This document shows, piece by piece, positions 1 through 5,963 of a stretch of 14,722 nucleotides of DNA. Numbering within the stretch: position 1 is the first letter of the stretch; each line of letters starts with the position of its first letter. The position numbers and the translations under genes were made by a program. The DNA is from Hylemonella sp. UBA6679 (lineage in GTDB: Bacteria; Pseudomonadota; Gammaproteobacteria; Burkholderiales; Burkholderiaceae_C), in assembly GCA_002454975.1 (NCBI GenBank), contig DKJZ01000056.1, forward strand, positions 1 through 14,722. Direction: 5' to 3'. The notes under the pieces were generated by a model, which saw nothing but the letters and a program-made list of their open reading frames with translations, made no database searches and had not been told where the DNA came from.

Positions 1-1
1 C

Positions 2-511
2 GTCATCATCATCATGACGACGAACGCGGGCGCCGAGACCATGAACAAGGCCACGATTGGTTTCACCAACCCGCGCCAAGCTGGCGACGAGATGGGCGAC
101 ATCAAGCGCTTGTTCACGCCCGAGTTCCGCAACCGGCTGGACGCGATCGTCAACTTCAAAGCGCTGGATGAAAACATCATTTTGCGTGTGGTGGACAAGT
201 TCTTGCTGCAGCTCGAGCAGCAGCTCGCCGAGAAGAAAGTGGAGGTCACCTTCACCGACAAGCTGCGCAAGCACCTGGGCAAGAAGGGTTTCGATCCGCT
301 CATGGGCGCGCGCCCGATGCAGCGCTTGATTCAAGACACCATCCGCCGCGCCCTGGCCGACGAGCTGCTGTTTGGTCGCCTGACCGATGGCGGCCGCTTG
401 ACGGTGGACCTGGACGATAAGGACGAGAGCAAAACCGAGGTGCTGCTCGACATCCAGCCTTTGCCGAAGAAAGAAGGCAAAGCCAAGCCTGAGGAAGCCA
501 CGGCTGGTTAA
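2..511 (+). CDS. clpA: ATP-dependent Clp protease ATP-binding subunit ClpA, C-terminal part (5' end outside window)
   Basis: This is the last ~169 residues of ClpA, the AAA+ unfoldase that feeds substrates and N-degron proteins (via ClpS) to the ClpP peptidase in the cytoplasm. The visible part is the end of the second AAA+ module. It shows the sensor-1 region (MTTNAGAE), the arginine-finger segment LFTPEFRNRLDAI, and the sensor-2 motif GARPMQRLIQDTI, followed by the C-terminal small domain and a charged, lysine-rich tail. The frame is open to the left edge, so the true start lies outside. ClpB is an alternative, but the wording of these motifs fits ClpA better and the tail lacks ClpB features. 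The gene ends at a TAA followed about 50 bases later by a bidirectional terminator shared with the convergent iron-binding protein gene. Confidence 0.93.
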   Translation, partial: VIIIMTTNAGAETMNKATIGFTNPRQAGDEMGDIKRLFTPEFRNRLDAIVNFKALDENIILRVVDKFLLQLEQQLAEKKVEVTFTDKLRKHLGKKGFDPLMGARPMQRLIQDTIRRALADELLFGRLTDGGRLTVDLDDKDESKTEVLLDIQPLPKKEGKAKPEEATAG

Positions 512-560
512 GGTGTTTGAGGCCCGGCTACGAGTTCGCTCAAAGCTGGGTTGAGATGCG

Positions 561-596
561 AAAAAGCCCGTCAGGCCATGCCGTGACGGGCTTTTT
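561..596. terminator. Bidirectional Rho-independent terminator between clpA and the iron-binding protein gene
   Basis: A 13-base inverted repeat (AAAAAGCCCGTCA at 561-573 and its complement at 584-596) encloses a 10-base loop. It has an A-run on the left and a T-run on the right, so a U-tailed hairpin forms on either strand. It sits between the 3' ends of two convergent genes, which fits a shared terminator. Confidence 0.9.
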
Positions 597-625
597 TGCT
601 ATGGAATCAGTAGCGCGATGAAGCG

Positions 626-1678
626 TTAACGAAAACCCACCCGGTCCAGCATTTGCTGCACCTTGACCTGGTTGGCCCCCACCTCGCTGATCGGGATGGT
701 TTCGCTCTTGAAGCTCCCCCCCAAGGTTTGCAGGGCCGGGTTGCTCAAGCTCACGCCTTTGGCCACGGGCCATTCGTTGTTGCCGTTGGCAAAGTGTTCT
801 TGCGCGCTGGGGCTGGCCAGGTACTCGAGAAACTTCACGGCTGCTGCGGTGTTTTTGGCGTTGCGCGCCACCGCTGCGCCAGCAATGTTGAGGTGGGTGC
901 CCCAGCTGTTTTGGTTGGGGAAGACCACGCCCACCTTCTCCATCAGCGCTTGGTCTTCCGGTTTGGCGGAACGCATGAGGCGGGCCAGGTAGTAGGTGTT
1001 GGTCAGCGCCACGCCGCACTCGCCGCTGGCCACTGCGCGGATCTGGTCGGTGTCGCCACCTTTGGGCGAGCGCGCCATGTTGGCCACCATGCCTTTGAGC
1101 CAGTCCTCGGTGGCTTTTTCGCCCAGGTGCACCATCACCGCGCCAAACAGCGACAGGTTATACGGGTGCGAGCCCGAGCGGATGCACAAGCGGCCTTTGT
1201 TTTTGGGGTCACCCAGCTCTTCGTAGGTGTCCACGTCTTCTTTTTTGACGCGTAGCTTGTCATACACCACCACCCGCGCGCGGGTGGAAAACCCAAACCA
1301 CGCCACCTCGCCCTGGGCGTTGGGCCGGGCTTGGTACTGGGGGGGAATGGCCGCTTGCAACACCGCGGATTTGATGGGTGCAAACAAGCCATCGCTGTCG
1401 CCCTTGGCCAAGCGGGCAGCGTCGACCAGCAAAATGACGTCGGCCGGCGAGGCTGCACCCTCGGCTTTGAGGCGGGCCAAGATGCCGGCGTCGTCGGCAT
1501 CAACCCGGTTGATTTTGATACCGGTAGACTTGGTGAAGTTGCCGTACAGCGCCTCATCGGTCGGGTAATGACGGGCAGAGTAAATGTTGAGCGTGGCGTC
1601 TTGCGCCTGGGCCAGGCTAGTCAAGCCGGCCAGGCCCAAGGTGGCAGCGCTCAACAGCGTGGTGAATTTAGAAAACAT
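626..1678 (-). CDS. Fe(3+) ABC transporter periplasmic substrate-binding protein (FutA/FbpA family)
   Basis: A 350-residue periplasmic ferric-ion binding protein of the FutA/FbpA/AfuA family. It delivers iron to an inner-membrane ABC transporter. The chosen ATG gives a clean Sec signal peptide: MFSKF, a hydrophobic stretch of Ala/Leu/Gly, and an AQA cleavage site near residue 25. Upstream in-frame starts would put the promoter and Fur box inside the gene. After the signal come the family's NIYSARHYPTDEAL start of the mature protein, an ADVILLVDAARL segment, and a TNTYYLARL motif carrying the paired tyrosines that bind iron in this family. The Shine-Dalgarno sequence is poor. No permease or ATPase gene is adjacent, so its transporter partners must be encoded elsewhere. 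Regulation by iron is expected because a Fur box overlaps the promoter. A closely related thiamine or phosphonate binding protein is less likely given the YY pair and the Fur site. Confidence 0.9.
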   Translation of the reverse strand: MFSKFTTLLSAATLGLAGLTSLAQAQDATLNIYSARHYPTDEALYGNFTKSTGIKINRVDADDAGILARLKAEGAASPADVILLVDAARLAKGDSDGLFAPIKSAVLQAAIPPQYQARPNAQGEVAWFGFSTRARVVVYDKLRVKKEDVDTYEELGDPKNKGRLCIRSGSHPYNLSLFGAVMVHLGEKATEDWLKGMVANMARSPKGGDTDQIRAVASGECGVALTNTYYLARLMRSAKPEDQALMEKVGVVFPNQNSWGTHLNIAGAAVARNAKNTAAAVKFLEYLASPSAQEHFANGNNEWPVAKGVSLSNPALQTLGGSFKSETIPISEVGANQVKVQQMLDRVGFR

Positions 1679-1694
1679 GAATTGAAGGGTGGTG

Positions 1695-2744
1695 ATGAGA
1701 GCATTGATTTTACAGCTAACAAGAATCATTATCAACTACAGGGGCTCCTGGCGCTGGCCGTCTTTGCTGGTGTTGACCCTGGTCAGTGCTTGCAGCACCG
1801 CCCCAGTGACCAAGCCTGGCGCGCCGGTTTCAACGGTCAGCGTCAGCCCAAGCAGCCCATCGACCACCCCCAGCAGCCCCAGCAGCCAGGTGCCTGAGAG
1901 CACCCGGACTAGCGCGGGCGACATCCTTGAGGCGCCTGTGGCTGTTCCGCCCCCGGTGCCCAAGGTGGTGAAAATTGGTTTGGCTTTGGGGGGCGGGGCC
2001 GCGCGTGGTTTTGCCCACGTGGGCGTGATTCAGGTGCTGGAGGAAAACGGCTTCAAGCCCAGCCTGGTCACGGGCACCTCGGCGGGCAGCCTGGTGGCGG
2101 CGTTTTACGCCAGCGGCAAAGACGGCGCTGCCTTGCAGCAAGTGGCCGAGACCATGGACGAAGCCGCCTTCACCGACTGGACGCTGCCCATCTTCAGCCG
2201 CGGCATTTTGCGCGGCGACGCCCTGGCCAAGTATGTGCGCCGCCAGGTCAGGGGCCGACTCATTGAGGACATGCCCATGCCCTTGGGCATTGTGGCCACC
2301 GACCTGAAAAACGGGCAAGGCGTGCTGTTTCGCCGGGGCGACACGGCCACAGCGGTGCGCGCTTCGAGCGCCGTGCCTGCCATTTTCGAGCCCGTGAAAA
2401 TAGCCAACCGCGAGTACGTCGATGGTGGCTTGGTCTCGCCCGTGCCGGTGCGCTATGCCAAGCAAATGGGCGCCGATTTGGTGATTGCGGTGGACATTTC
2501 CACCCCGCCAGAGGGCAGCCCCTCGGGGGACACCTTCCAGATCTTGATGCAAACCTTCAACATCATGGGCAAAAGCATCAACAACTTGGAGTTGCGCGAG
2601 GCCGATGTGGTGGTGCGCCCCGCCTTGCAAGGCGTGGGCAGCTCAGACTTTGGCGCGCGCAAACGCTCCATCGCGGCCGGCCGCGCGGCCATGCAAATGC
2701 GATTGCCCGAGCTCAAACTGGCGCTCGAAGCGCGTTCACGCTGA
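1695..2744 (+). CDS. Patatin-like phospholipase lipoprotein
   Basis: A 349-residue patatin-family serine acyl hydrolase (RssA/NTE-like). The start at 1695 (ATG, with GAAGGG five bases upstream) is tentative; GTG codons at 1689 and 1692 and TTG at 1704 are in frame. It gives a signal with lipobox VSAC and Cys33 as the probable lipidated residue. Next is a Ser/Thr/Pro-rich linker (about residues 34-90). The patatin fold follows: oxyanion-hole loop LGGGAARGFAHVG (98-110), nucleophile elbow GTSAG with Ser129, and the catalytic Asp in VDGG (Asp243). Hence it is probably a membrane-anchored esterase or phospholipase; the physiological substrate cannot be read from the sequence. The gene starts 16 bases from the divergent iron-binding gene, so its own promoter must lie inside that gene's 5' coding part, where I see no convincing elements. 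Confidence 0.88.
   Translation: MRALILQLTRIIINYRGSWRWPSLLVLTLVSACSTAPVTKPGAPVSTVSVSPSSPSTTPSSPSSQVPESTRTSAGDILEAPVAVPPPVPKVVKIGLALGGGAARGFAHVGVIQVLEENGFKPSLVTGTSAGSLVAAFYASGKDGAALQQVAETMDEAAFTDWTLPIFSRGILRGDALAKYVRRQVRGRLIEDMPMPLGIVATDLKNGQGVLFRRGDTATAVRASSAVPAIFEPVKIANREYVDGGLVSPVPVRYAKQMGADLVIAVDISTPPEGSPSGDTFQILMQTFNIMGKSINNLELREADVVVRPALQGVGSSDFGARKRSIAAGRAAMQMRLPELKLALEARSR
1707..1735 (-). promoter_or_regulatory. Sigma70 promoter of the iron-binding protein gene
   Basis: On the minus strand TTGATA (1735-1730, -35) is followed after exactly 17 bases by TAAAAT (1712-1707, -10). Both differ from consensus at one position. Transcription should start near 1700, giving a leader of roughly 22 bases before the ATG at 1678. 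Confidence 0.75.
1715..1733. promoter_or_regulatory. Fur box
   Basis: The 19 bases GCTAACAAGAATCATTATC match the classical Fur consensus GATAATGATAATCATTATC at 15 of 19 positions, including ten consecutive matches on the right half. The site covers most of the spacer and part of the -35 element of the leftward promoter. Iron-loaded Fur bound here should block RNA polymerase, giving iron repression of the ferric-binding protein. It also lies inside the predicted first codons of the divergent patatin gene. Confidence 0.8.
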
Positions 2745-2765
2745 GTTTTTTGCTGTGCAGCAGAC

Positions 2766-2795
2766 AAAAAAAGGCCTCGTCAGAGACGAGGCCTT
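2766..2795 (-). terminator. Rho-independent terminator (leftward)
   Basis: An 11-bp perfect stem (AAGGCCTCGTC 2771-2781 with 2785-2795) and a 3-base loop are followed on the minus strand by a run of seven T. There is no T-run on the plus side, so it serves leftward transcripts: the candidate small RNA and any phasin read-through. Confidence 0.85.
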
Positions 2796-2880
2796 GAAGG
2801 GATCCCTGAACCACGATGGTTTCGAAAGGACCCGAGGAGACAACCAGTAAGACAAGTCTTTATCGACTAGGTCTTGAATA
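2766..2880 (-). ncRNA. Candidate small regulatory RNA downstream of the phasin gene
   Basis: Read on the minus strand, an extended -10 element (TGATACACT at 2894-2886) is followed by about 115 bases that fold into ordered elements. First is a 5' hairpin (stem 2875-2871/2853-2849 with inner stem 2868-2865/2858-2855). Then comes an unpaired stretch (2848-2834) containing TTGTCTCCTC, then a second hairpin (GGGTCC 2833-2828 with GGATCCC, and an inner AACCA/TGGTT stem), and finally a strong terminator (2795-2766). The CU-rich open segment is complementary to Shine-Dalgarno sequences such as GAGGAGACAA. This is the architecture of a trans-acting sRNA. It could instead be the structured 3' untranslated region of the phasin mRNA, released by processing. 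No protein-coding frame of note lies in it. The call rests on structure only. Confidence 0.5.
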
Positions 2881-2885
2881 TCTGT

Positions 2886-2894
2886 AGTGTATCA
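2886..2894 (-). promoter_or_regulatory. Possible extended -10 promoter of the candidate small RNA
   Basis: On the minus strand the sequence TG-A-TACACT fits an extended -10 (four of six bases of TATAAT plus the TGn extension). The hexamer 17 bases upstream (TCAAGA) is a poor -35. A short hairpin (CAGGG/CCCTG) lies directly upstream in the spacer. Initiation would be near 2880. Confidence 0.35.
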
Positions 2895-2957
2895 GGGTTT
2901 TCCCTGGTTCTTGATCTAAGGCAGATAAAAAAACCGGATTCACCCTGAAAACACCGA

Positions 2958-3500
2958 TTAACGCTTTTTAGCGGCAGTCTTGCTCACTTCAGTGGCTTGG
3001 GCAGCCACGGCGTTGATGTTGGACTCCACCATGTCGGTGGCTTGCTTGACAGCTTTTTGCACGGATTCCAGAGCGTTGCTGGCAGCAGCCACGGTGCTCT
3101 TCATCACGGCAACAGCGGTCTCGGAGCCAGCAGGTGCGTTCTTGGCAGCGTTGTCCACCAGGCCCATGAAGGCTTTTTGCGCTTCAGCAGCTTGGGCTTC
3201 AGCGGCTTTGCTGAACTCAGCAGCGGTGCCTGAAGTGATGTCGTAGAGGTGACGGCTGTAAGAAGCAGTCTTTTCAGCCAAGGGCTGGAACATGTTGGCT
3301 TGCAAAGCCAGCAGTTCTTGGGCGTCACGCACGCTGAGCATGGTGGATGTTTGTGCAGCGGCTTCGTTCAGAGCGGCTTTGGAAGCGGTCATGTTCAGTT
3401 CGACGAGCTTCTCAACGCCTTGGAAGGCTTTGTTGGTGAGACCGAAAAGGGTCTCAACGTTTGCTTTGTGCGAGGCCATTACTTGTTCAACAGTCATCAT
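2958..3500 (-). CDS. phaP: Phasin family protein (PHB granule-associated)
   Basis: A 180-residue phasin (Phasin_2/PhaP type), a small amphipathic helical protein that coats polyhydroxybutyrate granules and controls their number and size. The start MMTVEQV at 3500 is chosen because a GGAG lies six bases upstream; upstream in-frame codons run through the operator and promoter. The N-terminal segment ASHKANVETLFGLTNKAFQGVEKLVELN is the typical phasin opening, followed by DAQELLALQANMFQPLAEKTASYSRHLYDI and long Ala/Glu/Lys-rich helices with a basic AAKKR end. There is no signal peptide and no cysteine. The gene is monocistronic, transcribed away from the HDAC-family gene. A strong promoter and two PhaR-type sites indicate that it responds to PHB synthesis through the repressor PhaR, as in Ralstonia and Paracoccus. 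PHA synthase genes are not in this window. Confidence 0.9.
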   Translation of the reverse strand: MMTVEQVMASHKANVETLFGLTNKAFQGVEKLVELNMTASKAALNEAAAQTSTMLSVRDAQELLALQANMFQPLAEKTASYSRHLYDITSGTAAEFSKAAEAQAAEAQKAFMGLVDNAAKNAPAGSETAVAVMKSTVAAASNALESVQKAVKQATDMVESNINAVAAQATEVSKTAAKKR

Positions 3501-3525
3501 TTCGATCTCCAGTGGGTTGGTTAAA

Positions 3526-3540
3526 TGCTGCATTGCAACA
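3526..3540. promoter_or_regulatory. PhaR-type operator, promoter-proximal copy
   Basis: TGCTGCATTGCAACA contains the partly palindromic TGCATTGCA core of the sites recognised by the PHB-responsive repressor PhaR. It lies just downstream of the predicted transcription start of the phasin gene, where bound repressor would block initiation. Its reverse complement recurs at 3584-3598 with only the central base changed. Confidence 0.65.
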
Positions 3541-3548
3541 TGAAACGA

Positions 3549-3576
3549 ATTATAGGGATAACCCGAGGCAGTGCAA
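3549..3576 (-). promoter_or_regulatory. Sigma70 promoter of the phasin gene
   Basis: On the minus strand TTGCAC (3576-3571) and a perfect TATAAT (3554-3549) are separated by 16 bases. The start site should be near 3542, giving a leader of about 42 bases. Strength fits a protein made in very high amounts. Confidence 0.8.
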
Positions 3577-3583
3577 GTGTTTT

Positions 3584-3598
3584 TGTTGCATTGCAGCA
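3584..3598. promoter_or_regulatory. PhaR-type operator, upstream copy
   Basis: TGTTGCATTGCAGCA is the inverted copy of the site at 3526-3540, with centres 58 bases apart. It lies upstream of the phasin -35 element and 69 bases before the divergent HDAC-family start codon, so it could also influence that gene. Assignment to PhaR follows from the TGC-rich core and the phasin context, not from an experiment. Confidence 0.6.
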
Positions 3599-3666
3599 TT
3601 TTTAGAGCGCAGTTTCTAAAAGCACCGGTTTCTGAGCTGGCGCAAGGCGTACGTCACAATCGTTTC

Positions 3667-4617
3667 ATGCATGCGTTTTATGCCGACCACTTTGTGTTGC
3701 CCTTGCCCCAGGGTCACCGCTTTCCCATGGCCAAGTACGCCTTGCTGCGAGAGCAGCTGCTGGCTGAGCTGCCTGGCCTGAGCCTGTTGGAAGCGCCAGC
3801 CGCCTCTGACGGCGAACTCGCCCTGGCACATGCGCCCAGTTATATACAAGCGGTGTCTCAAGGCTTGCTCAGCCCAGCGCAGCAGCGCGAGATTGGTTTT
3901 CCCTGGAGCGAGGCCATGGTGGCGCGTTCGCGCCGCTCGGCTGGCGCCACGGTAGCCGCTGCGCGTGTGGCCCTGAGCCAGGGCCTGGCCGCCAACCTGG
4001 CCGGTGGCACCCACCACGCCTACGCCGACCAAGGCGGGGGCTTTTGCGTGTTCAACGACTGCGCGGTGGCCGCGCGCCTCATGCAAGCCGAGCGGGGCAG
4101 GGTGCAGCGCCGGCCTCTGCAGGTGGCTGTCATCGACCTGGATGTCCACCAGGGCAACGGCACAGCGCGCATTTTTGCTAACGACCCCAGCGTGTTCACC
4201 TTGTCCATCCACGGCGAGAAGAACTTCCCCTTTCGCAAAGAGACCAGCGACCTCGATGTTGCCCTGCCTGACGGCACCGGCGACGCTATGTATTTAGAAG
4301 CGCTCGAGCAAGCCCTGATGCTGCTTGAGGCCCGTTTTGAGCCTGATCTGGTGATTTATCTGGCTGGCGCCGACCCGCACGAAGGCGACCGCCTGGGTCG
4401 CCTTAAACTCAGCTTTGACGGCCTGGAGGCCCGCGACCGGCGCGTGTTTGACTGGTGTTTCCACAAGCGCATTCCGGCGGCCATCTGCATGGGCGGCGGC
4501 TATGGTGTGGACCTGCACCGCACCGTTCAAGTGCAGCTCAACACCTACCGCGTGGCCTACCAGTACTGGCAGCGTTGGCAGGTGCGGCAAAACGAAGCCC
4601 GCGGGCTGGCAAAATGA
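3667..4617 (+). CDS. Histone deacetylase family protein (class IV HDAC-like zinc amidohydrolase)
   Basis: A 316-residue zinc-dependent deacetylase of the arginase/deacetylase fold. The ATG at 3667 puts the family's usual opening (FYADHFVLPLPQGHRFP) at the N-terminus, although no Shine-Dalgarno sequence is visible. Catalytic features in order are: the HH pair in GGTHHAY (116-117), then the LDVHQGNGTA motif with the zinc ligands Asp159 and His161, LSIHGEKNFPF, Asp236 in LAGADPHEGD as third ligand, and Tyr279 in MGGGYG. All are intact, so it should be active. Bacterial relatives deacetylate small acetylated amines or acetyl-lysine; the substrate here is unknown. It starts divergently from the phasin gene and shares its upstream operator region. 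A thioesterase gene follows after 47 bases. Confidence 0.9.
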   Translation: MHAFYADHFVLPLPQGHRFPMAKYALLREQLLAELPGLSLLEAPAASDGELALAHAPSYIQAVSQGLLSPAQQREIGFPWSEAMVARSRRSAGATVAAARVALSQGLAANLAGGTHHAYADQGGGFCVFNDCAVAARLMQAERGRVQRRPLQVAVIDLDVHQGNGTARIFANDPSVFTLSIHGEKNFPFRKETSDLDVALPDGTGDAMYLEALEQALMLLEARFEPDLVIYLAGADPHEGDRLGRLKLSFDGLEARDRRVFDWCFHKRIPAAICMGGGYGVDLHRTVQVQLNTYRVAYQYWQRWQVRQNEARGLAK

Positions 4618-4664
4618 AGGGTTCACGCTTTCAGTTGCTCGTTTGATTTCACCCTGACCCCACC

Positions 4665-5171
4665 ATGAACGCCCCGGCCGAACCTACCTCACAAGCCTGT
4701 GTCCAAGCTGGTGCCCAAGCCTCTGTAGCCCAGGCCCCGCCTGGCCCCACGCTGCGCCACGACCGCAGCCACTACCGTGTTTGGCGCCCCATCACCACCC
4801 GATGGATGGACAACGACGTGTATGGGCATGTCAACAACGTGGTGTACTACAGCTGGTTCGATACCGCGGTCAACGCCCACCTGATTGAGCAAGGCGCTTT
4901 GGACATCCACGCAGGCAGCACCATCGGCCTGGTGGTGGAGACCCAATGCAACTACTTTGCGCCCCTGGCTTTTCCGCAAACCATCGAGGCGGGCATCCGT
5001 GTGGCGCGGCTGGGCAACACCAGCGTGCGCTACGAGGTGGGTTTGTTTGAACAAGGCGCGCCCACCGCTGCCGCCCAAGGTCACTTTGTGCATGTGTACG
5101 TGGACCGGCAAACCCGCCGCCCCGTGCCCTTGCCCCTCACACTTAAAACCACTCTGGAGAAACTGCTTTGA
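4665..5171 (+). CDS. Acyl-CoA thioesterase, 4HBT hotdog family
   Basis: A 168-residue hotdog-fold thioesterase (4-hydroxybenzoyl-CoA thioesterase/YbgC/FcbC type), which hydrolyses acyl-CoA or acyl-ACP thioesters. The diagnostic motif RWMDNDVYGHVNNVVYYSWFD starts near residue 46. Asp51 is the expected catalytic residue and GHVNN caps the active-site helix. The family core is about 130 residues. The first ~33 residues are an Ala/Gln/Pro-rich extension with no recognisable domain, so a later start is conceivable, but no better one in frame is evident. Its stop codon overlaps the TTG start of the nitroreductase gene, so the two are almost certainly co-translated. The physiological acyl group cannot be inferred. 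Confidence 0.88.
   Translation: MNAPAEPTSQACVQAGAQASVAQAPPGPTLRHDRSHYRVWRPITTRWMDNDVYGHVNNVVYYSWFDTAVNAHLIEQGALDIHAGSTIGLVVETQCNYFAPLAFPQTIEAGIRVARLGNTSVRYEVGLFEQGAPTAAAQGHFVHVYVDRQTRRPVPLPLTLKTTLEKLL
5156..5170 (+). promoter_or_regulatory. Ribosome binding site and TTG start deciding the nitroreductase start
   Basis: GGAG at 5156-5159 lies eight bases before TTG (5168-5170), which overlaps the thioesterase TGA as TTGA. The resulting protein begins at the normal family N-terminus, which supports the rare start codon. Confidence 0.7.
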
Positions 5172-5866
5172 CCACGCCCCTGTCTTTGATCGACGCCATC
5201 AACTCGCGCATGTCGGCGCGCGCCTTCACCCAGCAAGCCGTGCCCCGCGAGGTGATTGAAGCAATTCTTCAGCTCAGCGCGCGCGCGCCCTCGGGCACCA
5301 ACACCCAGCCCTGGAAGGTGTATGTGCTGCAAGGCCAAAGCCGCAACGATTTGGTGGCCAAGGTGTGCGGTGCGCACGACGCCATTCGCGCCAACCCCGA
5401 GCTGGCCGCTGAGTACCGTGAAGAATACGACTACTACCCCGAAAAATGGGTCAGCCCCTACATCGACCGCCGCCGCGAAAACGGCTGGAGCCTCTATGGC
5501 TTGTTGGGCATCGGCAAAGGCGACAAAGACGCCATGCACGCCCAGCACCAGCGCAACTACAAGTTTTTTGATGCGCCCGTGGGCCTGATGTTCACCCTGG
5601 ACAAAGTCATGGGCCGCGGCTCGCTGGTGGACTACGGCATGTTCTTGCAAACCGTCATGCTCGCTGCGCGCGCTTATGGCCTGCATACCTGCCCCCAAGC
5701 CGCCTGGAACGGCTTTGCCAAAATCATCTTGCCGCACATCGGCGCGCAAGACAATGAGATGCTCGTTTGCGGCATGGCCCTGGGCTACGCCGACGAGACC
5801 GACAAGGTCAACACCTTCCACACCCCACGCGTGAGCGCTGCCGAGTTCACGCATTGGCTGGCCTAA
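5168..5866 (+). CDS. Nitroreductase family protein (FMN-dependent)
   Basis: A 232-residue flavoenzyme of the NfsB/PnbA-type nitroreductase family, reducing nitroaromatics or quinone-like compounds with NAD(P)H. The N-terminal INSRMSARAF motif and the FMN-binding APSGTNTQPWKVYVL segment (residues 40-54) are typical. So are the mid-protein tract AARAYGLHTCPQAAW and the C-terminal GMALGYADETDKVNTF, in which the loop binds the FMN phosphate. The lengths match the 220-235 residue subgroup. The start is a TTG overlapping the preceding gene by four bases, with a good ribosome binding site. It is the last gene before a 97-base spacer with a possible terminator. The natural substrate is unknown; pairing with a thioesterase hints at degradation of an aromatic or acyl compound, but this is speculative. 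Confidence 0.9.
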   Translation: MTTPLSLIDAINSRMSARAFTQQAVPREVIEAILQLSARAPSGTNTQPWKVYVLQGQSRNDLVAKVCGAHDAIRANPELAAEYREEYDYYPEKWVSPYIDRRRENGWSLYGLLGIGKGDKDAMHAQHQRNYKFFDAPVGLMFTLDKVMGRGSLVDYGMFLQTVMLAARAYGLHTCPQAAWNGFAKIILPHIGAQDNEMLVCGMALGYADETDKVNTFHTPRVSAAEFTHWLA

Positions 5867-5884
5867 GACTGTTCAACAGCTGCC

Positions 5885-5920
5885 TGGGCTTACCCGTGCG
5901 TTGTTGAGCCCATGTTTTTT
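5885..5920 (+). terminator. Possible terminator after the nitroreductase gene
   Basis: A 6-bp stem (TGGGCT 5885-5890 with AGCCCA 5907-5912) and a 16-base loop are followed by TG and six T. The stem is short and a competing TCAACA/TGTTGA pairing exists, so this is a weak call. Confidence 0.4.
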
Positions 5921-5956
5921 ATTAGTTAAGTTTATTTGCTAAGTTTATTTATCAAG
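5918..5956 (+). repeat. Three tandem 13-base AT-rich repeats upstream of the hydroxyacid dehydrogenase gene
   Basis: Three adjacent 13-mers, TTTATTAGTTAAG, TTTATTTGCTAAG and TTTATTTATCAAG, end eight bases before the ATG at 5964. They are strikingly AT-rich against the GC-rich background. They may carry the promoter of the downstream operon or binding sites for a regulator at just over one helical turn spacing. No clear -35/-10 pair stands out inside. Confidence 0.75.
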
Positions 5957-5963
5957 TTTCACC

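Noticed and set aside
653..1255. A 200-codon plus-strand frame opposite the iron-binding protein gene
   Set aside because: His/Val/Gly-rich, no motifs, antisense to a well-supported gene.
2746..2772. T-run, TGCTG/CAGCA inverted repeat and A-run after the patatin gene, considered as its terminator
   Set aside because: The paired core is only five bases, the T-run precedes rather than follows the stem on the plus strand, and the next hairpin has its T-run on the minus strand.
2834..2848. GAGGAGACAACC on the plus strand, which looks like a ribosome binding site
   Set aside because: No start codon or open frame follows at a suitable distance on the plus strand; it is better explained as the complement of the open segment of the candidate small RNA.
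2925..2957. Possible separate terminator directly after the phasin stop codon (T-run on the minus strand near 2932-2926)
   Set aside because: Only a 4-bp stem with a large loop precedes the T-run, so I could not support it as an intrinsic terminator, though partial termination here is possible.
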